Positions 1 to 5,851 of a stretch of 5,851 nt of DNA are shown here, in pieces. The stretch is from Gammaproteobacteria bacterium (lineage in GTDB: Bacteria > Pseudomonadota > Gammaproteobacteria > Comchoanobacterales > Comchoanobacteraceae): contig JAURNZ010000060.1 in assembly GCA_030829925.1 (NCBI GenBank), forward strand, positions 1-5,851, in the 5' to 3' direction. The notes below the pieces were generated by a model. That model was not told the origin of the DNA. It worked only from the letters and a program-made list of their open reading frames with translations, and ran no database searches. The position numbers and the translations under genes are program-made. Position 1 is the stretch's first letter, and each line of letters begins with the position of its first letter.

Positions 1-1212
1 ACCATAGTGTTTGGAAACATATTCAATTACCTGGTCTCTCTGATCCATACAAAAATCGATGTCAAAGTCAGGCATCGATACCCTTTCTGGATTCAAAAAA
101 CGCTCGAAAAGCAAACCATGCACAATCGGATCTAAATCCGTAATGCCCAATGCATATGCAATGATTGATCCTGCACCGGACCCACGACCAGGTCCAACAG
201 GAATGGCATGATTTTTTGCCCACTGAATAAAATCAGCCACAATTAAGAAATAACTGGAAAAGCCCATTTTACGTATAATATCTAGCTCAAACTCTAAACG
301 TTTTCTATACTCGTCATTAATCTCACCAACACGGTTGATTAAACCTTCCTCAGATTTTTCCACCAATAAATCAGCAACTTTAGCTTCGGGTTGTTTCTCA
401 AAAATGGGAAGATTAATTTTATCTAGTGGTAAAACACAAGCACATCTTTGACTGACGTAAAAAGTATTTTCAATGGCATCAGGTAAATCTTCAAACAACT
501 TAGACATCTCGTCAGAAGATTTAAAATAGCACGCCTCTGGGATGGTTGACTGTCCTTCTGATAAAAGATGGCCTTGATTAATACTTTCTCTTGCTTGGTG
601 GGCCTCATGGTCTTCAGCCTTGATGAAACATATTGGGTTTGTAGCCACTATTGGTAATGCACATGCATCAGCCATCTCAATACTTTTTTGAATGTTTGCC
701 TCATCACTATCTAGACCGATGCGATGAATTTCTAAATAGTATCGGTCATCCAGTAAGGATTTCCATTGATTAATGATAGCCTTCTTTTGTCCGTCAGGTA
801 GTGGCTCACTCAGCCAATCTGCTTGCCAACCACCTGAAAGCACAATAAAGTTTTTTGTATTTTCTTTCGTCAACCAATCAAATTGAATCAATTTAGTTTC
901 TGTGAGCTCTGCCTTTGTGAGGATTGCAGACAAATCCTGGAAACCCTGCCAACTTTTACACAAAACGATGACACGACCTTGAGTGCCATCAGTATGCTGT
1001 ATTGCGATATCAGAGCCAATGATTGGTCGTATTTTATTGGCTATGGCTTTTTTATAAAACTTTACCGCAGCATAAACATGATCTAAATCACATAAAACAA
1101 TGGACGAGAGCCCTTCATCAGCTTTGGTTGCTTGAATGATGTCATCAATGTGATTAATACTTATTTTGAGGCTATATTCACTATAGACCCTTAAATGACA
1201 AAACCTGGACAC
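1..1212 (-). CDS. dnaE: DNA polymerase III alpha subunit, N-terminal 404 residues (3' end beyond the left edge)
   Basis: This is the catalytic subunit of the replicative DNA polymerase III holoenzyme, which acts in the cytoplasm at the fork. The frame is open from a GTG at 1212 to base 1. Residues 1-260 or so form the PHP domain, starting with HLRVYSEYS at residues 6-14. The start of the polymerase core follows, with the hallmark GFSSYFLIV, the IPVGPGRGSGAGS loop (GPGRGSG at 340-346) and MPDFDIDFCM near 380-389. D384 and D386 correspond to the catalytic E. coli D401 and D403. The third catalytic Asp lies outside the window. GTG is chosen because an in-frame TAA, which is also the stop of the upstream gene, lies two codons before it. 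No ATG codon follows for many residues, and homologues begin with the same F-x-HLRV sequence. No Shine-Dalgarno is visible before the GTG, so translation may be coupled to the upstream gene 6 bases away. PHP metal ligands are lost: the usual HxH is RVY here, as in other proteobacterial DnaE, so proofreading is probably left to a separate DnaQ. Confidence 0.97.
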   Translation of the reverse strand, partial: MSRFCHLRVYSEYSLKISINHIDDIIQATKADEGLSSIVLCDLDHVYAAVKFYKKAIANKIRPIIGSDIAIQHTDGTQGRVIVLCKSWQGFQDLSAILTKAELTETKLIQFDWLTKENTKNFIVLSGGWQADWLSEPLPDGQKKAIINQWKSLLDDRYYLEIHRIGLDSDEANIQKSIEMADACALPIVATNPICFIKAEDHEAHQARESINQGHLLSEGQSTIPEACYFKSSDEMSKLFEDLPDAIENTFYVSQRCACVLPLDKINLPIFEKQPEAKVADLLVEKSEEGLINRVGEINDEYRKRLEFELDIIRKMGFSSYFLIVADFIQWAKNHAIPVGPGRGSGAGSIIAYALGITDLDPIVHGLLFERFLNPERVSMPDFDIDFCMDQRDQVIEYVSKHYG

Positions 1213-1218
1213 GAAAGA

Positions 1219-1821
1219 TTAGAACATATAGCCAATGGCTGCTGTGAAGACACCTCTTGCCATTGTGAATTTTGCACTTGAACCATCGCTATAAGTACCC
1301 AATGATTCTTCATCAGCTGTATGGTAAAGATAACTGAAATCATAAAAACCATTCTGACCAGCAAATGCTCTAATACCTACACCAGCGCCATAACCCATGA
1401 TGTCTTTAGATGTTGTTGTACTCAATGCACCGCCGTCCATACTAACACCCATATCGTATACACCCGCTATGAATAAATATGGGAATGTTCTTTGACTCGC
1501 TTGAAACATTGAGCCAAATCTTAGAAGCACTTCCAAATCTGTTTTGACTTCTGAATCATTTGAACTCTTGATGACATTATCACCAGTTGCAAAGTTAATC
1601 CCAGCATCCATAAAATAGCTGCCACCTTTTGCTGTATTACTTACAGGCTGGTAACCCATATTAATATTACCTGTATACTGAGCTTCACCACCATTTAAGT
1701 GTGCAGTGCTACTGGTAAAAAGCTCATCATTGTTATGAGTCATACCTAACCCACCACTGAAATAAAAACCTGCGTAGGCAAAGTTGATAAAACTAATAAT
1801 TAAAACAATTAATTTTTTCAT
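1219..1821 (-). CDS. Small outer-membrane beta-barrel protein, unassigned family
   Basis: The protein is 200 residues and probably an integral outer-membrane barrel. Residues 1-17 (MKKLIVLIISFINFAYA) are a textbook Sec signal peptide with an AYA cleavage site before G18. The mature part is rich in Gly, aromatic and alternating polar/hydrophobic residues. Candidate strands lie near 69-79, 95-106, 112-126, 140-153, 158-167 and 183-200. It ends in IGYMF, the C-terminal aromatic expected as a BAM recognition signal. The size suits an eight-stranded barrel of the OmpA-transmembrane/OmpW/opacity type, but I cannot assign a family. The frame extends upstream to an ATG at 1866. I chose 1821 because GGAG (1829-1832) sits 7 bases before it and because the signal peptide starts there. 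The longer form would put 15 polar residues ahead of the signal and overlap rnhB. It lies 37 bases after rnhB and 6 bases before dnaE, so it is probably co-transcribed with both. Confidence 0.85.
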   Translation of the reverse strand: MKKLIVLIISFINFAYAGFYFSGGLGMTHNNDELFTSSTAHLNGGEAQYTGNINMGYQPVSNTAKGGSYFMDAGINFATGDNVIKSSNDSEVKTDLEVLLRFGSMFQASQRTFPYLFIAGVYDMGVSMDGGALSTTTSKDIMGYGAGVGIRAFAGQNGFYDFSYLYHTADEESLGTYSDGSSAKFTMARGVFTAAIGYMF

Positions 1822-1828
1822 AATGTAA

Positions 1829-1832
1829 CTCC
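1829..1832 (-). promoter_or_regulatory. Ribosome binding site deciding the beta-barrel gene start
   Basis: On the minus strand this reads GGAG, 7 bases upstream of the ATG at 1821. It is the clearest Shine-Dalgarno in the window. It supports the start that gives a clean signal peptide over the in-frame ATG at 1866. Confidence 0.7.
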
Positions 1833-1858
1833 AATCAAAATCATTATAACGAAAACTA

Positions 1859-2449
1859 TTACTCAAGATCTAGTTGAAAAGTGATTTTTTTTAAAACTTT
1901 TGCAACTGGCTTAAATGTGAGCCTATGTTCTTCAGTAACACCATAGCTTTCCAAAGCTTGAACATGCTTTACAGTTGGATAGCCTTTATGGCCAGCAAAC
2001 GCGTATTGAGGATATTTTTCATCAATAGCAACCATAATTTGATCTCTAAACACCTTAGCTATGATAGATGCAGCTGCAATACATCTAAAGCGCTGATCAC
2101 CCTTCACTTCACTTTTGGCTGAATACGGCCAATCAGGCAGACGGTTCCCATCAACCAACACCCAATCAAAAGGAACTTTGATGCCATCAACAGCCCTATG
2201 CATTGCCATCATGGTTGCTTGCAAGATATTTACTTGGTCAATTTCGGTGGGTGTAACAATGCCAATCGACCAACAAACTGAATGTTTAATAATATTCGCA
2301 GCCATCCAACGACGATCAGTTTCACTACATTTTTTTGAATCCATATACGGAATATCATCCTTTACTGATAAAATCACAGCTGCTGCAACAACAGGACCTG
2401 CCAAAGGACCTCTACCGGCCTCATCGACCCCAACAATTATTTTATCCAT
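1859..2449 (-). CDS. rnhB: Ribonuclease HII
   Basis: This cytoplasmic endonuclease cuts the RNA strand of RNA-DNA hybrids and starts removal of single ribonucleotides misincorporated in DNA. From the ATG at 2449 it is 196 residues, close to the usual length of about 200. All family motifs are visible: GVDEAGRGPLAGPVVAAAV near the N-terminus with catalytic D9 and E10; DSKK at 37-40; VLVDGNR with D100; VKGDQR with D118; then AASIIAKVFRD and the HKGYPT signature, ending in a typical EHRLTFKPV segment. An in-frame ATG at 2461 would add MGGF. I prefer 2449 because GGTG lies just before it at suitable spacing, the region before 2461 has no ribosome binding site, and MDKIIVGVDEAG is a typical family start. 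It is the first gene of a probable operon with the beta-barrel gene and dnaE. A divergent promoter region lies upstream. Confidence 0.96.
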   Translation of the reverse strand: MDKIIVGVDEAGRGPLAGPVVAAAVILSVKDDIPYMDSKKCSETDRRWMAANIIKHSVCWSIGIVTPTEIDQVNILQATMMAMHRAVDGIKVPFDWVLVDGNRLPDWPYSAKSEVKGDQRFRCIAAASIIAKVFRDQIMVAIDEKYPQYAFAGHKGYPTVKHVQALESYGVTEEHRLTFKPVAKVLKKITFQLDLE

Positions 2450-2478
2450 AAATCCACCCATTAATGATTAAAAAAACC

Positions 2479-2509
2479 TATTATCCTTTAATACTTACGT
2501 AAGATAATA
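2479..2509. repeat. Nested inverted repeats in the divergent promoter, possible operator
   Basis: Two symmetric elements overlap here. One is TATTATC (2479-2485) paired with GATAATA (2503-2509) across a 17-base gap. The other is the perfect 10-base palindrome CTTACGTAAG at 2494-2503. Both overlap the proposed plus-strand -35 and spacer, where a dimeric regulator would block or control transcription. No known regulator box is recognised. Short AT-rich palindromes also arise by chance. Confidence 0.35.
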
Positions 2510-2517
2510 TTTATAAT
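2488..2517 (+). promoter_or_regulatory. Candidate sigma-70 promoter for the large membrane-protein gene
   Basis: A perfect -10 TATAAT lies at 2512-2517. A -35-like TTAATA (4 of 6 matches to TTGACA) lies at 2488-2493 with an 18-base spacer. Transcription would start near 2524, leaving a leader of about 20 bases before the ATG at 2545. In DNA this AT-rich, chance TATAAT matches are common, so this is a prediction from position and spacing only. Confidence 0.45.
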
Positions 2518-2544
2518 ATACATATAAAGAATAAAAAAAAATAT

Positions 2545-5500
2545 ATGCACAACAACTATTCAAATTTTCACCATAACTTATTCAGAGAAGTTATAACTGC
2601 CTTAATGGGTGCTTTAACAGAACGCCCAGAAATGCCTTTATTTTTGATGCTGTATGGCTATTTCTTTTTTGAACAACATATTTTACCCCAAAGAAGGCCT
2701 TGGCTTTATGAGCCTGAAGGCAATGCGATATTTGACATCAACCATATTGATCATGAAGTATACCAAGCACATAACAATTACTCGAATCCAGCCATTAATT
2801 TATTAACTTTTCCAACCACAACTACAGACCTAGTTGAAGACACGCAATCCAATAGTCATTCGATCATGCCGTATATGCAAGCTCCAATTCACTTCATGTC
2901 TAACACACTAAGGTACGCAGAATATTTACAAATGGAGTTAGTTGAAAATGCTATAAGCTCCGGTGCACAATTAACAACTCGAATTGCCAGTAGCACAATT
3001 ATGGCCACAATCCCCATTGCTACCACAACTTTAAATATTATTTTTCCATTTCGCAATAACGCACCAACATTGAGCCAAATGTTAATTCAAAATATTGATA
3101 TTCTTATCAACAAAACGCAAATACAACAAATCGATCCTACCGAAAGTGCTATCACCATGTATCCAGATTGCCATTTCATAAACAAGACGATCTTTTTGAG
3201 TAGCATGATGTTGTTAAACAGACAAATTGCTTACCAAACAACATTTCAAATCGCACAAGTATCGCAAACCGAGTCAATCGCATTTAAAAAATGGCATTGG
3301 TTACATTTACAAAATTTACTTTCTGAAATCCAGAAAAATTCTGCTGGGCAAGAAGAGGTAGATACTTACAGGTTACTAAATTTATCCTTTAAATGGCTAC
3401 AAACGTTATACCTTGACGCAAACAACTTACCCAGTGCTTATCATAATGAAGAAGCCATTAACATGGCTGCTATTTTGAAAGGACTGATACAAAGCACAGA
3501 TGTTTACATGCCAGAAGAAACACCAAATTTAACAGAAGAACAATATATTGGCTCAAGTAATGGGCTTGACTTAACCATTGGCATCACGGATTTCATCTCT
3601 GAGAAAATCATACAGGACCATCAACCACTTAACCTTGAAGTCCTGCTAAAAAGAACAAGTGATGATGTAAATATCTCAATGAAGTTGGTTGATGCTTACT
3701 TAGAGAACCATGATCAGACCATCAAACATCTAATCAATCAAGTGATTTATTATGCCACAATCTATCTAATTTTAGTGGCATGTATTAGCACCTGCCTGAT
3801 TCTTGCAATGACAAACCCTATTGTTAGTTTAACAATCGTATCAAGTTTAGTTGCTATTCCTCTTTTGGCAGGCATATATGTATTATTAGCACCCAATCCA
3901 CTCAATAAAAAACCACTGAAACGAAGTGAACGAGAACTACAACGACTTGCTAGACAACGTGACATATCAGAGCATGATCGTGACTATGAGCTTGATAGTC
4001 TATTAAATAACATCGGCTCAATCGTAATCTTTTACGAAAACTTAGTAACCAAAATTTTATATGGTTTAATCATTGGCACCCTGATCACTGCTTTAGTTGC
4101 CTTCCCACTTATTTTTGCTGGGATCCATGTATTTCCTATTTTAGCCGTAATACTTACGGCGGTGGCAGTCAGCATAAGCCTTTTTCGCTTCTTAAAGAAT
4201 AGACCAAACCTAAACCATCAATCTGATTCAGACTTAGTGCATAATCAAATTGAACAAGTTTATGAAATAGAACCACCAGAACCATTGGCTTATCTTTCTA
4301 CTGAACACTTGAAAAATACTTTAATCATATCTTCAGTGTTATTTTTTGCAACATTGTTCCAACAAGATGAATCTATCTTACAAAACCACTTGTTTAGAAA
4401 CTCTTATATTAGAAAATTGGCAACTTTTCTTTTTCCAATGCATCCTTTGATTAGTGATGGGATAATGCAATGTTTTCACTTATGGGATGAGCTTGATAAA
4501 GGAAATGCTGGACCGGAGGTACATGCGCAATTAAGAGAAATTACGCAAAATATATCTAACCAACTACCAAGAGACAGCATCTTTAATAAAAGTATCGCTA
4601 ACATTGTAGATCAAATTATAGAACTGCATAGCCTTGATAACCCTCCGTCTAATTTAACTGATTTCATTAGGGCTGTTATAAGAATTAGTATTCCATATTT
4701 ACCAAGATTGCTAGCAGGCACTAATGAAATACAAAAATTTGTAGAAAAAAGTCTTCTCCTCGCATATCCAGAACTTGAACATGGTATGGTTAAACATTAT
4801 GCAGCAAACATACAAAGATTTTTGATCAGCCCATCAGTCGATCAAACAGAATGGTTTAATACCTTTGCGCAAAGTATTTTAGACCTTAATGCCATAATTG
4901 AATCAGCACAGATCTCAAATGATGGTGAACTTTCATACCGTAAAAAGTGGAAAGACGAAATCGTATTGGCAGCAAAGCGTATTGTTGGGCTTGAAGAAAA
5001 TATTTCAACCATTCGACAAAACCCAATCATTAATATCATTCAAGGATTTTTAGAAATTAATCAAGATGCGCTTTATCGCAAAAGAAGGCTAACAATTCAA
5101 GAAAATCAGATAAGAGATTTATTGATTCGCTACAGCATCATGATTCAAGACATCAAGTACACTGAGGATTTACAATATCAGTTTGTTACACACTATCAAT
5201 ATTGCTGGGCACAGATTCCAAAAATTTATTTCCCAACCATATTAACGCTTGGGCTAATATTATTAGCCACAACGCCATTTGGATTTTCAATCCCAATTGT
5301 TGCAGCATTGTTGATCGGAGGGCTTTTCTTATTGCCATGGTTAACAAGCAATACACATAAAATCACGCGTATCAATGAAGCCTCTTTTGACAACCTAAAA
5401 GAAGTTGCAACCCAAGCAGATAACGACATCAAAAAAGATGCTTTTTTATCTCCGTTATTAAGTAGCAGCTTTAAATCGGTTAGCGACATCTTTTGTACCG

Positions 5501-5851
5501 CAAGAGGTAGTTTGCGACAGCTGACAACCGTTACCGTATGTGTTGGCGTGATTATTCTCTTAATCATTGCTTCAACAATGGCCTTAATTAATCCTTATGT
5601 CCTCGGTGCGATGGCACTAGTCTTATTATTGGCTATTGCCTTTAACATGTGGCATGAGCGCTATGTGTCTCTACCAACATTTAAAGATTATCACTACAAT
5701 AAACCTGGGCAAGCAGACCAAAAGTTAAGCAGTGGCTTTTTTAGCCAACCGCGTACCACCAGACCCTATCATATCCAATTGCCTGCCATTCTAGATCAGA
5801 CAAACAATGAAACTGAGACCGCATTTATTGCACCAAATAATATGCAGCATG
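2545..5851 (+). CDS. Very large multi-hairpin membrane protein of unknown family (3' end beyond the right edge)
   Basis: I do not recognise this gene. The frame is open with no stop from ATG 2545 to the window end, giving 1102 visible residues. There is no signal peptide. Residues 1-400 are mostly soluble and look helical, with a hydrophobic stretch at 150-169. Four hydrophobic helix pairs follow, at about 401-449, 504-547, 894-933 and 993-1034. Each has a very short turn containing proline (TNP 423-425, FP 530-531, TTP 909-911, NP 1016-1017). Residues 549-892 are a second soluble, probably helical region, and 1035-1102 are polar. The basic linker after the first pair (KKPLKRSERE near 455-464) predicts, by the positive-inside rule, that soluble parts face the cytoplasm. 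No nucleotide-binding loop or catalytic motif is seen. The start has only a weak purine-rich AAAGA about 14 bases upstream, but it is the first ATG after the promoter candidate. It is divergent from the rnhB operon, so no functional link is implied. It could be a membrane-shaping or scaffolding protein, or a secreted effector. Both ideas are inference. Confidence 0.9.
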   Translation, partial: MHNNYSNFHHNLFREVITALMGALTERPEMPLFLMLYGYFFFEQHILPQRRPWLYEPEGNAIFDINHIDHEVYQAHNNYSNPAINLLTFPTTTTDLVEDTQSNSHSIMPYMQAPIHFMSNTLRYAEYLQMELVENAISSGAQLTTRIASSTIMATIPIATTTLNIIFPFRNNAPTLSQMLIQNIDILINKTQIQQIDPTESAITMYPDCHFINKTIFLSSMMLLNRQIAYQTTFQIAQVSQTESIAFKKWHWLHLQNLLSEIQKNSAGQEEVDTYRLLNLSFKWLQTLYLDANNLPSAYHNEEAINMAAILKGLIQSTDVYMPEETPNLTEEQYIGSSNGLDLTIGITDFISEKIIQDHQPLNLEVLLKRTSDDVNISMKLVDAYLENHDQTIKHLINQVIYYATIYLILVACISTCLILAMTNPIVSLTIVSSLVAIPLLAGIYVLLAPNPLNKKPLKRSERELQRLARQRDISEHDRDYELDSLLNNIGSIVIFYENLVTKILYGLIIGTLITALVAFPLIFAGIHVFPILAVILTAVAVSISLFRFLKNRPNLNHQSDSDLVHNQIEQVYEIEPPEPLAYLSTEHLKNTLIISSVLFFATLFQQDESILQNHLFRNSYIRKLATFLFPMHPLISDGIMQCFHLWDELDKGNAGPEVHAQLREITQNISNQLPRDSIFNKSIANIVDQIIELHSLDNPPSNLTDFIRAVIRISIPYLPRLLAGTNEIQKFVEKSLLLAYPELEHGMVKHYAANIQRFLISPSVDQTEWFNTFAQSILDLNAIIESAQISNDGELSYRKKWKDEIVLAAKRIVGLEENISTIRQNPIINIIQGFLEINQDALYRKRRLTIQENQIRDLLIRYSIMIQDIKYTEDLQYQFVTHYQYCWAQIPKIYFPTILTLGLILLATTPFGFSIPIVAALLIGGLFLLPWLTSNTHKITRINEASFDNLKEVATQADNDIKKDAFLSPLLSSSFKSVSDIFCTARGSLRQLTTVTVCVGVIILLIIASTMALINPYVLGAMALVLLLAIAFNMWHERYVSLPTFKDYHYNKPGQADQKLSSGFFSQPRTTRPYHIQLPAILDQTNNETETAFIAPNNMQH
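3745..4185 (+). repeat. First hairpin-linker-hairpin unit within the large membrane protein
   Basis: This encodes residues 401-547. A helix pair at 401-449 has the turn sequence LILAMTNP (418-425). A charged, partly coiled-coil-like linker of about 54 residues follows (LQRLARQRD at 465-473), then a second helix pair at 504-547 with the turn proline at 531. Placed against the second unit at a fixed shift of 486 residues, both turn prolines and the L-x-x-(L/V)-A-x-Q-x-D linker pattern coincide. Confidence 0.55.
5203..5643 (+). repeat. Second hairpin-linker-hairpin unit within the large membrane protein
   Basis: This encodes residues 887-1033, the counterpart of residues 401-547. It has LILLATTP (904-911) at the first turn, a polar linker containing LKEVATQAD (951-959), and a second hydrophobic pair whose turn proline is P1017. 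Identity to the first unit is low outside these points. The case for duplication therefore rests on matched topology and gap-free register. Confidence 0.55.

Larger units (their letters stand above)
2450..2544. promoter_or_regulatory. Divergent intergenic regulatory region between rnhB and the large membrane-protein gene
   Basis: This is a 95-base, extremely AT-rich spacer between two genes transcribed away from each other, so it should carry promoters for both. The plus-strand candidate is described separately. For rnhB, the minus strand has a GATAAT (2480-2485) that could be a -10, but I see no convincing -35 at the right spacing, so its promoter is not resolved. No terminator-like GC hairpin is present. 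Confidence 0.55.

Noticed and set aside
423..608. Minus-strand open frame of 61 codons within dnaE
   Set aside because: It is out of frame with the well-conserved DnaE reading, so it is a shadow.
1822..1866. Upstream start for the beta-barrel gene at 1866
   Set aside because: It would put 15 polar residues ahead of the signal peptide, overlap the end of rnhB, and ignore the good GGAG site before 1821.
2115..2471. Plus-strand open frame of 118 codons
   Set aside because: It lies almost wholly antisense to rnhB, whose catalytic motifs are all intact. It shows no family features and is a shadow frame.
2525..2544. A-rich tract before the large gene as a transcription terminator
   Set aside because: There is no GC-rich stem next to it on either strand. 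It is better explained as AT-rich leader sequence.
5226..5567. Minus-strand open frame of 113 codons
   Set aside because: It is antisense to the long continuous plus-strand frame across the third and fourth hairpins. It has no recognisable domain and no supporting start signal.
2545..5851. Possible dynamin-like or ATP-driven membrane-remodelling enzyme
   Set aside because: Paired membrane helices suggested it, but no P-loop (GxxxxGK[ST]) or other nucleotide-binding motif is visible in the 1102 residues.

Overview
This is an AT-rich proteobacterial window, most likely from a gammaproteobacterium. The pointer to that group is rnhB upstream of a DnaE1-type DNA polymerase III alpha subunit (dnaE), an order common at the end of the lpx cluster in gammaproteobacteria. 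The alpha subunit also has the degenerate PHP domain typical of proteobacterial DnaE, and an outer-membrane beta-barrel protein points to a Gram-negative envelope. The sequence does not allow a genus call.

Left part (1-2449), minus strand. Three genes lie head to tail in the order rnhB (ribonuclease HII), a small outer-membrane beta-barrel protein, and dnaE. Only the first 404 residues of dnaE are inside the window. Gaps are 37 bases and 6 bases with no terminator between genes, so they look like one operon. rnhB and dnaE are housekeeping replication and repair genes. The beta-barrel gene sits between them and has no obvious functional link to either.

Middle (about 2450-2544). A short, very AT-rich divergent intergenic region separates rnhB from the plus-strand gene. 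It holds a good plus-strand sigma-70-like promoter candidate and two nested inverted repeats that could be an operator.

Right part (2545-5851), plus strand. One uninterrupted reading frame of at least 1102 codons runs off the right edge. I recognise no family. By eye it encodes a large protein with no signal peptide, a soluble N-terminal region of about 400 residues, and four closely spaced pairs of hydrophobic helices. The pairs come in two sets (hairpin, polar linker, hairpin) separated by about 345 soluble residues. The two sets align without gaps at a constant spacing of 486 residues at their turn prolines, which suggests internal duplication. This is the part of the window most likely to be undescribed.

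No tRNA, rRNA, CRISPR array, insertion sequence or clear terminator was seen. No stretch longer than 300 bases lacks a gene.
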